A stretch of 64,000 bases of DNA. Origin: Xanthomonas sacchari. Its GTDB lineage: Bacteria; Pseudomonadota; Gammaproteobacteria; Xanthomonadales; Xanthomonadaceae. The position numbers and the translations under genes were made by a program. The stretch covers positions 3,515,001-3,579,000 of the forward strand of contig NZ_CP100647.1 of the NCBI RefSeq assembly GCF_024266585.1, given 5' to 3'. The notes under the pieces were generated by a model. That model searched no databases. It was given only the letters and a program-made list of their open reading frames with translations, and was not told the origin of the DNA. Numbering within the stretch: position 1 is the first letter of the stretch; each line of letters begins with the position of its first letter. Shown in pieces: positions 43,233 to 51,632 of the stretch.

Positions 43233-44939
43233 ATGCGCCTTCCCGTTTCCGCCCTCGCCGCCGCCTCCACCCTGCTGCTGGGTGCCTGCGCCAGCACGCC
43301 GCACGCACCGGCCGCCAGCGCCAACGTCGCGCCGATCGTCGTCCCCGCCGTGGCCCATCCGGCCGGCGAGACCCCGGCCTGGTGGTACCGCAGCGGCGCC
43401 GCCAAGGCCGCCAACAATGGCGCGATGCGCGGCAAGGCCAAGAACGTGATCCTGTTCCTGGGCGATGGCATGAGCCTGACCACGGTCGCCGCCGCGCGCA
43501 TCCTCGACGGCCAGCGCAAGGGCGCCTCCGGCGAGGAGAATCAACTGGCGTGGGAGGCGTTCCCGGCCACCGCGCTGAGCAAGACCTACAACACCGATTC
43601 GCAGACGCCGGACTCGGCCGGCACCATGACCTCGATCACCACCGGGGTGAAGACCCACATGGGCGCGATCGGCGTGGCCGCCGGCAAGCGCGACGCCTGC
43701 GCCGACAGCCTCGGCAAGCAGTTGCTGAGCTGGCTGGAACTGGCCGACAGCGCCGGCATGGGCACCGGCATCGTCACCACCACCCGCCTCACCCATGCCA
43801 CCCCGGCCGCGACCTACGCGCACGTACCCGAGCGCAACTGGGAAAGCGATGCCGACCTGCCGGAGAAGGCGGTCACCGAGGGTTGCCGCGACATCGCCCA
43901 GCAGATGGTCGGCGCGCGCTTCGGGCGCGGCCCGCAGGTGATGCTGGCCGGCGGCCGCGGCCAGTTCACCACCGTCGAGCAGCGCGACCCGGAGTACGAC
44001 GACAAGGTCGGCCTGCGCCTGGACGGCCGCGACCTGGTCGGCGAATGGCGCCAGCGCCATCCGCAGGGCGCCTACGTGTGGACCCGCGGGCAACTGGAAG
44101 CGGCGCAGCACGCGCCGGCGCTGCTGGGCCTGTTCGAGCCGGACCACATGCAGTTCGACCACGACCGCGACCGCAGCACCAACGGCGACCCGAGCCTGGC
44201 CGAGATGACCCGCGCCGCGATCCGCACCCTGTCGCAGGACCAGAACGGCTACGTGCTGATGGTCGAAGGCGGTCGCATCGACCACGCGCACCACGCCGGC
44301 AACGCCTACCGCGCGCTGGACGAGACCATCGCCCTGTCGCAGGCGGTGCAGGCTGCGGCGGACGCGACCTCGGCCGAGGACACGCTGATCATCGTCACCG
44401 CCGACCACTCGCACACGCTGAACTTCGTCGGCTACCCGCAGCGCGGCAACCCGATCCTGGGCAAGGTGCGCGGCACCAGCGGCGAGGACGCCAACACCGG
44501 CGACCTGGCGCTGGACGGCAACGGCCAGCCCTACGCCACGCTCAGCTACGCCAACGGCCCCGGCTACACCGGCGCCAGCAACCAGCAGCCGGCCGGGGTC
44601 AAGACCTTCCCGCATGCGCCGAGCAACTTCGAGCCGGCCAACGGCCGCCCGGACCTGACCCACGTCGACACCGAAAGCCCGGACTTCATGCAGGAAGCCC
44701 TGGTGCCGACCAAGGCCGAGACCCACGGCGGCGACGACGTCGGCATCTGGGCGCGCGGCCCCGGCAGCGCCGCGTTCCGCGGCAGCCTGGAGGAGAACGT
44801 GATCTACCACGTGATCGTGCAAGCCACGCCGACGCTGCGCGCGCGGCTGTGCCAGGCCGGCACCTGCAACGGCGACGGCGTCCCGGTGGAACTGCCCAAG
44901 CCGACGGCGTTCATGAGCAGCGCCGCCACGGCGCAATGA
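43233..44939 (+). CDS. Alkaline phosphatase, lipoprotein
   Basis: A 568-residue exported phosphomonoesterase. Lipobox LGAC at about residue 19. Active-site region TYNTDSQTPDSAGTMTSITTG contains the Asp-Ser-Ala nucleophile triad (DSA). Metal ligands are recognisable in NVILFLGDGMS, VEGGRIDHAHHAGNA, TADHSHTLNF and ETHGGDDVGIWARGP. It is longer than E. coli PhoA (about 470) because of insertions and matches the large alkaline phosphatases common in Xanthomonadaceae. ATG 43233 opens the signal peptide. Its last codons overlap the start of the next gene by 4 bases (ATGA). No Pho box was identified. Confidence 0.94.
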   Translation: MRLPVSALAAASTLLLGACASTPHAPAASANVAPIVVPAVAHPAGETPAWWYRSGAAKAANNGAMRGKAKNVILFLGDGMSLTTVAAARILDGQRKGASGEENQLAWEAFPATALSKTYNTDSQTPDSAGTMTSITTGVKTHMGAIGVAAGKRDACADSLGKQLLSWLELADSAGMGTGIVTTTRLTHATPAATYAHVPERNWESDADLPEKAVTEGCRDIAQQMVGARFGRGPQVMLAGGRGQFTTVEQRDPEYDDKVGLRLDGRDLVGEWRQRHPQGAYVWTRGQLEAAQHAPALLGLFEPDHMQFDHDRDRSTNGDPSLAEMTRAAIRTLSQDQNGYVLMVEGGRIDHAHHAGNAYRALDETIALSQAVQAAADATSAEDTLIIVTADHSHTLNFVGYPQRGNPILGKVRGTSGEDANTGDLALDGNGQPYATLSYANGPGYTGASNQQPAGVKTFPHAPSNFEPANGRPDLTHVDTESPDFMQEALVPTKAETHGGDDVGIWARGPGSAAFRGSLEENVIYHVIVQATPTLRARLCQAGTCNGDGVPVELPKPTAFMSSAATAQ

Positions 44940-45499
44940 GCCGGCCACCGCTGCACGTCGGCCGCCTGCGCATGGCGGCTGGCGTCCTTGCGCTGGCCGC
45001 GCTCGGCACCGTGCAGGCGGCCGCGGCCCAGCCGGCCGCCGAGGCCTGCCGGCTGGGCGACCCGAGCACCGGGCGGCCGATAGTGCCGGACTGCCGGCTC
45101 GGCGCCGACGGGCGCCTGGCGCTGACGCCGCAGGCGCTGCGGCGGCTGCACTTCGATCGCGACGGGCTGGCGCTGCTGAGCGTCGGCGCACGGTTCTATT
45201 ACGTCCGCGCCGATGGCCGCAGCCTGCCGGTGATCACCTGGGACAACGCTGCGGACGGTTTCACTGAAGGCCTGACCCGCGGCATCGTCGACGGCCGCAT
45301 CGGCTTCTACGACCGGCAATTGCGCGAGGTGATCGCGCCGGTCCACGACTTCGCCTGGCCGTTCGAGCACGGTGTCGCCCAGGTCTGCGACGGCTGCCGG
45401 GCCGGCACTCCCGACGCCGACGGCCATACGTCGATGCAGGGCGGCCGCTGGTACTCCATCGATCGCCACAACCGCGAAGTGCCGACGCCGACGCGCTGA
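44936..45499 (+). CDS. WG-repeat-like exported protein, translationally coupled to alkaline phosphatase
   Basis: A 187-residue protein. Signal peptide ends around VQAAAAQPA (residue 32). The mature part has WG-repeat-like beta motifs: DGFTEGLTRGIVDGRIGFYDRQL and FAWPFEHGVAQVCDGC (each abridged below 20 in effect: TEGLTRG...GRIGFYD; PFEHGVAQV). Two CxxC-type cysteine pairs occur (ACRLGD...DCR; CDGC). Start ATG 44936 shares ATGA with the phosphatase stop, a sign of coupled translation. It may be a periplasmic accessory of the phosphatase; no direct evidence. Confidence 0.75.
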   Translation: MSRPPLHVGRLRMAAGVLALAALGTVQAAAAQPAAEACRLGDPSTGRPIVPDCRLGADGRLALTPQALRRLHFDRDGLALLSVGARFYYVRADGRSLPVITWDNAADGFTEGLTRGIVDGRIGFYDRQLREVIAPVHDFAWPFEHGVAQVCDGCRAGTPDADGHTSMQGGRWYSIDRHNREVPTPTR

Positions 45500-45636
45500 G
45501 CCGATCACCGTGCGCGGCCTGGCCGCGTTGTCACGGACAACGTCGCCAAGGCTGGTCCTCTGCAACGCATCTCCTGCTGCATCTCCCGCGACGTCGCGGG
45601 AAGCGCATCGGCCGCGAAGTGAGAAATCCCCGCGTC

Positions 45637-46070
45637 GGGACTGAAGTCCCTCCCACAGGGGGCTAACTCACCTTGCGCTGCTTCAAGCGTCGTGGCGCGC
45701 TGGCCGCAGGCCGCGCTTCGCTTGCTGGCGACGGACAGCGAGCGGGCGCCCCGCTGAGCAAGCAGTCTGGATAGTCCCCAGCACCGAGAACGGCACTTGT
45801 GGGAGGGACTTCAGTCCCGACGCGTTGAGCTGAAAGGCGTCGGGACTGAAGTCCCTTCCACAGAACGCTAGCCAACGTTTGCGCTGTTTCAGACGGCGTC
45901 GCGCGCTGGCCGCAGGCCGCGCTTCGCGTGCTGGCGACCGACATCGAGCGGGCGCCCTGCTGAGCAAGCAGTCTGGATAGTCCCGAGCGCCGAGAACGGC
46001 TCTTGTGGGAGGGACTTCAGTCCCGACGCGTTGAGCTGAAAGGCATCGGGGCTGAAGTCCCTCCCACAAC
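45637..46070. repeat. ~205-bp tandem repeat made of REP-like hairpins and a spacer
   Basis: GGGACTGAAGTCCC occurs at 45637 and 45842 and as GGGGCTGAAGTCCC at 46048. Between these, two units of about 205 bases share long identical stretches, including CTGAGCAAGCAGTCTGGATAG and GGGAGGGACTTCAGTCCCG. Each unit holds an outward pair of hairpins built on GGGACT-GAAGTCCC palindromes. The third unit is only the hairpin. Open frames on the minus strand here are by-products of the repetition. The array fills the gap between the WG-repeat gene and tilS (45500-46141), which otherwise holds no gene. Confidence 0.88.
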
Positions 46071-46141
46071 GCTGCTCAGGCTCAAAGACATCGCCCTGGT
46101 CGCGCATCGCGCTGGCAAGCGCTTGCGTCTACAGTGACGCG

Positions 46142-47485
46142 ATGGCTCCGCGCGTCTCCACGCCCCCCTTGTCCGCCCTCGCCGCCGCACTGCCCGATCC
46201 GGCACCGGCGCCGCTGCTGCTCGGCTTCAGCGGCGGCCTGGATTCGACCGTGCTGCTGCACCTGCTCGCGCAACACCCCGCCTACCGCGACGCCGGCCTG
46301 CGCGCACTGCATGTGCACCATGGCCTGCATGCCGACGCCGACGCCTGGGCCGCGCATTGCGCGCAGGTCTGCGCGGCGCTGGCGGTGCCGCTGCAGGTGG
46401 TGCGGGTGCAGGTCCCGCGCGACAGCGGCGACGGCCTGGAAGCGGCGGCGCGGCAGGCGCGGCGCCACGCCTTCGCGCAGGCGCTGCAACCCGGCGAATG
46501 GCTGGCGCTGGCGCAGCACCGCGACGACCAGGCCGAGACCTTCCTGCTGCGCGCGCTGCGTGCCTCCGGCCCGGATGGCCTGGCGGCGATGCAGGCGCTG
46601 TCCGATTTCGCCGGCAGCCGCCTGTGGCGGCCGCTGCTGTCCCAACCGCGCAGCGCGCTGCGCGCCCATGCGCAGCGGCATGGCCTGCGGTGGATCGACG
46701 ATCCCAGCAATGCCGATCCCGGCTTCGACCGCAACTTCCTGCGCCTGCAGGTGCTGCCGCTGCTGCGCCAGCGCTGGGCGCATGCCGACGCCGCCCTCGC
46801 CCGCAGCGCGCAGCTGTGCGCCGACGCCGGCGCGCTGCTGGAGGCGGACGACCGCGCGGCGCTCGACACGCTGCAGGACCGCCCCGGTGCCCCGCTCCCG
46901 CTCGCCGCGCTGCGCGCCCTGCCCGCGGCGCGGCGCGCACGCGTGCTGCGACGCTGGGTCGCGCAGGCCGGGCTGCCGCCCTTGCCGGCGGCCGGCCTGG
47001 CCGCGATCGAACGCGACCTGCTGCAACCGCGCGCCGATGCCGCGGCGCAGTTCGCCTGGCATGGCGCCTGCGTGCGCAGCTGGCGCGACACGTTGTACGC
47101 CGAACGCGAGCTCGCGCCCTGGCCTGGCGACTGGCAGGCGCAGTGGGACGGCCGCGCGCCGCTGGCGTTGCCCGATGGCCGCCGCCTGCACCTGCAGGCC
47201 GACACGACGCTGGCCTTCGACACGCCGCTGCTGGTGCGCGCACGCCTCGGCGGCGAACGCCTGCGCCTGCCGGGGCGTGCGCAGTCGCAGTCGCTCAAGC
47301 ACCTGCTGCAGACGCAGGCGCTACCGCCGTGGCAGCGCCTGCGGCTGCCGCTGCTGTTCGACGCCACACAGCTGCTGGCCGCCGGCCCGGACCTGCTGGC
47401 CGCGCCGCTGCACGCCTGGCTGCAGGCGCACGCCGCGCGCCTGGTGCTGGACCCGCTGCCGGTGGCGGCACCCGCGTCGCATTGA
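46142..47485 (+). CDS. tilS: tRNA(Ile)-lysidine synthase
   Basis: A 447-residue PP-loop ATPase. The P-loop motif [17 protein letters not shown] (SGGxDS) is at about residues 27-43. Next come [33 protein letters not shown] and [15 protein letters not shown], all diagnostic of TilS. A C-terminal TilS domain ends in a [17 protein letters not shown] segment. It converts cytidine 34 of the CAU-anticodon tRNA(Ile) to lysidine, switching recognition from AUG to AUA, and is essential in nearly all bacteria. It leads a tilS-xseB-ispA run. Confidence 0.97.
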   Translation: MAPRVSTPPLSALAAALPDPAPAPLLLGFSGGLDSTVLLHLLAQHPAYRDAGLRALHVHHGLHADADAWAAHCAQVCAALAVPLQVVRVQVPRDSGDGLEAAARQARRHAFAQALQPGEWLALAQHRDDQAETFLLRALRASGPDGLAAMQALSDFAGSRLWRPLLSQPRSALRAHAQRHGLRWIDDPSNADPGFDRNFLRLQVLPLLRQRWAHADAALARSAQLCADAGALLEADDRAALDTLQDRPGAPLPLAALRALPAARRARVLRRWVAQAGLPPLPAAGLAAIERDLLQPRADAAAQFAWHGACVRSWRDTLYAERELAPWPGDWQAQWDGRAPLALPDGRRLHLQADTTLAFDTPLLVRARLGGERLRLPGRAQSQSLKHLLQTQALPPWQRLRLPLLFDATQLLAAGPDLLAAPLHAWLQAHAARLVLDPLPVAAPASH

Positions 47486-47516
47486 CCCTGCTGCCGCCGC
47501 CGCGCACACTTTCGCC

Positions 47517-47780
47517 ATGCCCAAGAAGTCCCAAGACGATGCCTCCCCGGTGGCCCGCTTCGAGCAGTCGCTCGAAGAACTGGAAGTGCTGGTGGAGAAG
47601 ATGGAAGCCGGCGACCTGAGCCTGGAACAGTCGCTCAGCGCCTACGAGCGCGGCGTGGGCCTGTACCGGCAATGCCAGCAGGCGCTGGAACAGGCCGAGT
47701 TGCGCGTGCGCCTGCTCAGCGATCCCGAGCAACCCGACAGCGCCGAACCCTTCGATCCCGTGCCGCCCCATGGCGGCTGA
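47517..47780 (+). CDS. xseB: Exodeoxyribonuclease VII small subunit
   Basis: An 87-residue protein with the whole-family pattern [39 protein letters not shown] (key: ExLExxVxxMExGxLxLExSLxxYExG). It forms a helical hairpin that binds the XseA large subunit to give exonuclease VII, which degrades single-stranded DNA in both directions. xseA is not in the window. Start ATG 47517. It overlaps ispA by 11 bases, the same arrangement as in many gammaproteobacteria. Confidence 0.96.
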   Translation: MPKKSQDDASPVARFEQSLEELEVLVEKMEAGDLSLEQSLSAYERGVGLYRQCQQALEQAELRVRLLSDPEQPDSAEPFDPVPPHGG

Positions 47781-48651
47781 GGCGGCGTTCGCGCACTGGC
47801 GCGAGCGGGTGGAAGCCGGCCTGCAGGCGCAGTTGCCGGCGGCCACGCTGGCGCCGCAGCGCCTGCACGCGGCGATGCGCCACGCCACCCTCGGCGGCGG
47901 CAAGCGCATGCGCCCGCTGCTGGTCTACGCCAGCGGCGCGCTTTTCGGCGCCGAGGCCGCGCGGCTGGACGCGCCGGCGCTGGCGGTGGAACTGATCCAC
48001 GCCTATTCGCTGGTCCACGACGACCTGCCGGCGATGGACGACGACGCCCTGCGCCGCGGCCAGCCCACCGTGCACATCGCCTTCGACGAAGCCACCGCGA
48101 TCCTCGCCGGCGACGCGCTGCAGAGCCTGGCGTTCGCGCTGCTGGCCAATGCCGAGGACGCGGCGGCGACGCTGCGCGTGCAGTGGCTGCAGACCCTGGC
48201 CGAGGCCGCCGGCGCGGCCGGCATGTGCGGCGGCCAGGCATTGGACATCGACGCCACCGGCCGCGTGCAGGCGCTCGCCGACCTGCAACGCATGCATGCG
48301 CTGAAGACCGGCGCGCTGATCCGCGCCAGCGTGCGCCTGGGAGCGCTCGGCGGCGGTGCCGACGCCGCCGCGCTCGCGCAGCTGGACACCTTCGCCACCG
48401 CGCTGGGCCTGGCGTTCCAGGTGCGCGACGATATCCTCGACGTGGAAGCCAGCTCCGAACAGCTCGGCAAGACCGCCGGCAAGGACGCGGCGCAGGCCAA
48501 ATCCACCTATCCCGCCCTGCTGGGCATGGACGGCGCCAAGGCCAAGCTGGCCGAACTGGCGCAGGCGATGCAGGACAGCCTGCACGGCTACGGCGCCGCC
48601 GCCGACACGCTGGCGGCGCTGGCGCGGCTGGCGGTCGATCGCGCGCACTGA
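47770..48651 (+). CDS. ispA: Farnesyl diphosphate synthase (geranyltranstransferase)
   Basis: A 293-residue class I prenyltransferase. First aspartate-rich motif [15 protein letters not shown] at about 83-97, second motif [24 protein letters not shown] (abridged: DDILD), plus [10 protein letters not shown] near the N-terminus. It condenses isopentenyl diphosphate with dimethylallyl and geranyl diphosphate to give farnesyl diphosphate for undecaprenyl, quinone and other isoprenoids. It overlaps xseB by 11 bases, so it is probably in one operon with tilS-xseB. The usual partner dxs does not follow in this window. Confidence 0.96.
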   Translation: MAAEAAFAHWRERVEAGLQAQLPAATLAPQRLHAAMRHATLGGGKRMRPLLVYASGALFGAEAARLDAPALAVELIHAYSLVHDDLPAMDDDALRRGQPTVHIAFDEATAILAGDALQSLAFALLANAEDAAATLRVQWLQTLAEAAGAAGMCGGQALDIDATGRVQALADLQRMHALKTGALIRASVRLGALGGGADAAALAQLDTFATALGLAFQVRDDILDVEASSEQLGKTAGKDAAQAKSTYPALLGMDGAKAKLAELAQAMQDSLHGYGAAADTLAALARLAVDRAH

Positions 48652-49278
48652 GCGCAGCGCTGAAGCGTGCGGTTGCCGCACGCGTTGCCACGCAGGAGCG
48701 GCGCTGTCAGCGGCAGTGGAATTTCTTGCCGGCACTGATCGCGAGCGAGCCCGCGATGAAGAGAGCCGCTCCTACAGGATGCGTCCCGCAGTTATTAGAG
48801 GCACCCTTCGGCCGCGACACGCATCATCGGGAACGCCAGTCGCGGCTGAAGCCGCTCCTACAGGACGACGGTGCGCGTCCGGCGGCCACGGCAAAGCGTG
48901 TCATCGGGGCCATCCCGAGCCACGCACATTGCGGCGGATCGCAAGGACGCCGTTGGCGACCTGACACCTTCTTCGCCTTGGCAACCCACGTCGCCGCCAT
49001 CACGCGCAACGCGCAGCATCCCCGACGCAAGCACGGACACCGCACACGGCGCAGCGCGACGCCATCCTCGAGCCAGCGCATGGCGCTGCCGCGATGCCGC
49101 TGCAGCGCGACAGTGCCTCGCTGCGCTGTGCGCCGTCGGTGCCGATACTGAGACCTGGCGCGCGCTTCTCTGGACGAAATCGAAGACAAACGCGCACGCG
49201 GCGTGCACGCGCGCAGCACCGGGCTAGTTTGCTTCGGCCCCTGTCTTGGGGCGCCCCTTTTCCACGGAGAGAGACTGC
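48652..49278. other. Non-coding interval with REP-like units between ispA and M35 peptidase
   Basis: About 630 bases with no convincing gene. A hairpin GCGTGCGG/CCGCACGC lies just after ispA (near 48665-48684). REP-like units are at about 48763-48778 (AGCCGCTCCTACAGGA) and 48839-48866 (CGCGGCTGAAGCCGCTCCTA). Frames that remain open are arginine-rich artefacts. The promoter of the peptidase gene should be in the last 100 bases, with GGAGAGAG at 49266-49273 as its ribosome binding site. Confidence 0.6.
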
Positions 49279-50373
49279 ATGAAACACGCATCCCGGATCT
49301 CGGCAGCGATCGGCTTCAGCCTGGTCGGCATCATCTCGGCGGCCACCGCGCAATCGCAACTCACGCGCGCGCCCGTGCCGCTGCAGGTCGAACTGACGCC
49401 GGTCGCCGATGCCGACGGCCAGCAGCGCGGCCAGATGGCGGTGACCGTCCGCAACACCGGCGAGCAGGTTGCGCGCGTGCCCAAGTGGGAACTGCCGCTG
49501 GGCGATCTCGACGCCGCCCTGTTCCAGGTCCAGCGCGACGGCAAGCCGGTGGATTACGTCGGGCGCCTGGTCAAGCGCGCCGCGCCGCGCGCCGAGGACA
49601 TGGTGGTGCTGCAGCCGGGCGAAGTGCGGCACGCGCAGATCGACCTGGGCCGCGCCTACGACCTGACCCGCAGCGGCACCTACAGCATCCGCCTCGACAC
49701 GCCGCTGCAGGGCGCCGCGTTCGCCGATGGCGCGCGCATGCTGCGCGCCGACGGCGAGCCGCAGACCTTGTCCAGCACGCCGCTGACGGTGTGGCTGGAC
49801 GGCGGCCGCGGCCGCGCCGTGCGCAACGACCTGATGGTCGGCCCGCAGGCGGTGGTCAACGGCGTCAACTACGCCTCGTGCAGCACCAGCCAGATCAGCA
49901 CCATCGGCAACGCGGTGAACGCCGCGCGCACCTACTCGCAGAACGCCAAGACCTACCTCAACGGCGGCAGCACCGGCGCGCGCTACACCACCTGGTTCGG
50001 CGCCTACAACGCCAGCCGCTACAGCACCGCCACCTCCAACTTCGTCAACATCGACTCGGCGATCGACCAGAACAACGGGCAGATCACCATCAACTGCGGC
50101 TGCAGCGACAGCTCCTACGCCTACGTCTATCCGGACCAGCCGTACCAGATCTACGTGTGCAACGCGTTCTGGAGCGCGCCGCTGACCGGCACCGACTCCA
50201 AGGCCGGCACGCTGATCCACGAGATGAGCCACTTCAGCGTGGTCGCCGGCACCCAGGACTATGCCTACGGCCAGAGTTCGGCCAAGAGCCTGGCCACCAG
50301 CAATCCGGCGCGCGCGGTGAAGAACGCCGACAGCCACGAGTACTTCGCCGAAAACAATCCGTCGCAGAACTGA
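49279..50373 (+). CDS. Secreted M35 (aspzincin) metalloendopeptidase, peptidyl-Lys type
   Basis: A 364-residue secreted protease. Signal peptide (residues 1 to about 22, ending TAQSQ). Residues ~25-190 form a propeptide-like beta-rich region. The catalytic domain carries HEMSH (about residues 314-318) and the aspzincin third ligand in AGTQDYAYG. The C-terminus has SHEYFAENNP, also typical. Cysteine pairs (INCGC, YVCNAFW) would form disulfides. M35 enzymes are best known from fungi (deuterolysin, Lys-specific proteases) and occur patchily in bacteria as extracellular proteases. ATG 49279 has GGAGAGAG 5 bases upstream. Confidence 0.92.
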   Translation: MKHASRISAAIGFSLVGIISAATAQSQLTRAPVPLQVELTPVADADGQQRGQMAVTVRNTGEQVARVPKWELPLGDLDAALFQVQRDGKPVDYVGRLVKRAAPRAEDMVVLQPGEVRHAQIDLGRAYDLTRSGTYSIRLDTPLQGAAFADGARMLRADGEPQTLSSTPLTVWLDGGRGRAVRNDLMVGPQAVVNGVNYASCSTSQISTIGNAVNAARTYSQNAKTYLNGGSTGARYTTWFGAYNASRYSTATSNFVNIDSAIDQNNGQITINCGCSDSSYAYVYPDQPYQIYVCNAFWSAPLTGTDSKAGTLIHEMSHFSVVAGTQDYAYGQSSAKSLATSNPARAVKNADSHEYFAENNPSQN

Positions 50374-50394
50374 GGCTCGCCCTGACCTGATCGC

Positions 50395-50421
50395 CCCGGG
50401 CGCCGACCATCGGCGCCCGGG
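50395..50421 (+). terminator. Terminator-like hairpin after M35 peptidase
   Basis: A 12-bp perfect stem (CCCGGGCGCCGA / TCGGCGCCCGGG) with a three-base loop, 22 bases after the stop. There is no T run. Confidence 0.6.
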
Positions 50422-50585
50422 TGCTTGCGCGATCCCCCCGCACGACGTCGCCACGGCACCCGCCATTCTTCGGTCTGGGCAGTTCAGTGCTGCCGCGAAA
50501 CATCTGCGCTTCCGGTCCAGTCGCGCACACGCGGATGCGCGCCGAACACCTGCTTGAACCGGCGGCGCACCTTCCCGCCGGGCAC

Positions 50586-50615
50586 AAAAAAGGCCCGGCG
50601 CAAAGGCCGGGCCTT
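50586..50615 (-). terminator. Rho-independent terminator for the DUF4870 gene
   Basis: Read on the minus strand, a 10-bp stem AAGGCCCGGC/GCCGGGCCTT is followed by a T run (the AAAAAA at 50586-50591 on the plus strand). It lies 23 bases after the stop of the gene at 50638. Confidence 0.9.
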
Positions 50616-50637
50616 CTTGGATGTGTCGCGGGTGCGC

Positions 50638-51015
50638 TTACTTGATCAGGCGCAGCGCGAACGGGTAGCGGTAGGCGACGCCTTCGTTGGCCTTGACGCC
50701 GGCCAGGATGCAGAACACCAGGTTCACCACCCACACCACCGGCATCAGCAAGGCGCCGATGAACACGAAGCTGAGCACCACGCAGATCGCCCAGGCGATG
50801 GCGACCGTGATCTGGAAATTCAGCGCTTCCTTGGCTTGGTCGTTGAGGAACGCCTTGGCCGGGTTGTCCTTGTTGATCAGCCAGATGATCAGCGGCACGA
50901 TGAAGCTGGCGATGATCCCGGACAGATGGGTGATCAGCGCGACCGTGCGGTCTTCCTGCGGCCCTGCCGAGGCCGGCGGCGGCGGCGGGGCGGTGACGTT
51001 GTCGAATTCGCTCAT
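50638..51015 (-). CDS. DUF4870 family membrane protein
   Basis: A 125-residue protein. A short cytoplasmic Pro/Ala-rich N-terminus (PPPPPASAGPQ) precedes ALITHLSGIIASFIVPLIIWL, NKDNPAKAFLNDQAKEALNFQ and two more hydrophobic segments. These are the diagnostic landmarks of DUF4870 (Tic20-like four-helix proteins), including the DQAKEALNFQ motif between helices. Function unknown; inner membrane. ATG 51015 is upstream of the first conserved block. A second, diverged family member is 140 bases upstream on the same strand. Confidence 0.88.
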   Translation of the reverse strand: MSEFDNVTAPPPPPASAGPQEDRTVALITHLSGIIASFIVPLIIWLINKDNPAKAFLNDQAKEALNFQITVAIAWAICVVLSFVFIGALLMPVVWVVNLVFCILAGVKANEGVAYRYPFALRLIK

Positions 51016-51156
51016 CGGTATTCCGTTCCTTTGGTGGTGAAGGACAAGACGTTGGCGCGTCACTCTCGGCGGCCGGCGTAGCGCTGTCAAGCGACCCGGC
51101 CGCGCCGCGCTGGGCCTCGCGAAGAGCGGAACGCCCTCGCCGCGCCGGGCGCCACG

Positions 51157-51594
51157 CTAGCGACCGGCCCCATACGGCAGCGGATAGCGGTAGCGCCGAC
51201 CGTGCATGGCCCTGGCCGCGGCGCCCAGGGTGAGGCACATCGCCACCAGCAGCATCAGGATCAGCAGCGGTGCGAACAGCAGCGCGGCGCCGAAGATCAA
51301 CAGACACGGCGCCAGCAACAGCGCGCTCAGCACCGACAGGCCGATGCCCAGCAGCATGGCCTGGCGCGCATGTTCGGCAGCGAAGGGGCGGCCGCGCCGC
51401 ATCGCCAGCCATTGCGCTCCCGGCAGCAGCCACAGCCCCAGCAGCCACCACAGTGCGTAGACCAGGTGCACATTGACGGCGAGCAAGAAGCCGATCCACA
51501 TCGACACGTGCGCAAGCGCCGCCAACGCGCGTTCGCGCGCGGGTACCGGTGCGTGGCCGGCGCTGGTGGCGCTGTCCGACTGAGCGGGGAGCAT
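51157..51594 (-). CDS. Diverged DUF4870-like membrane protein
   Basis: A 145-residue protein with three to four hydrophobic helices. The pattern ALAALAHVSMWIGFLLAVNVH...RRGRPFAAEHARQAMLLGIGL is a recognisable but diverged form of DUF4870, with AAEHARQAM in place of the DQAKEALNFQ motif. ATG 51594 was chosen because AGGA lies 9 bases upstream; ATG 51624 is also possible. It follows pmbA on the same strand by 38 bases, so it may be in the pmbA transcript. Function unknown. Confidence 0.7.
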   Translation of the reverse strand: MLPAQSDSATSAGHAPVPARERALAALAHVSMWIGFLLAVNVHLVYALWWLLGLWLLPGAQWLAMRRGRPFAAEHARQAMLLGIGLSVLSALLLAPCLLIFGAALLFAPLLILMLLVAMCLTLGAAARAMHGRRYRYPLPYGAGR

Positions 51595-51632
51595 CGCGCG
51601 GCATCCTGGCGTGCGTGGCGGCATGGCCGCGC

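Noticed and set aside
45637-46070. CRISPR array
   Set aside because: Repeats are palindromic and about 205 bases apart, with spacers identical to each other rather than unique, and no cas genes are present.
45663-46107. Small minus-strand proteins sharing [12 protein letters not shown]-like sequence
   Set aside because: These frames arise from translating the tandem REP repeat; the shared sequence is repeat DNA, not a gene family.
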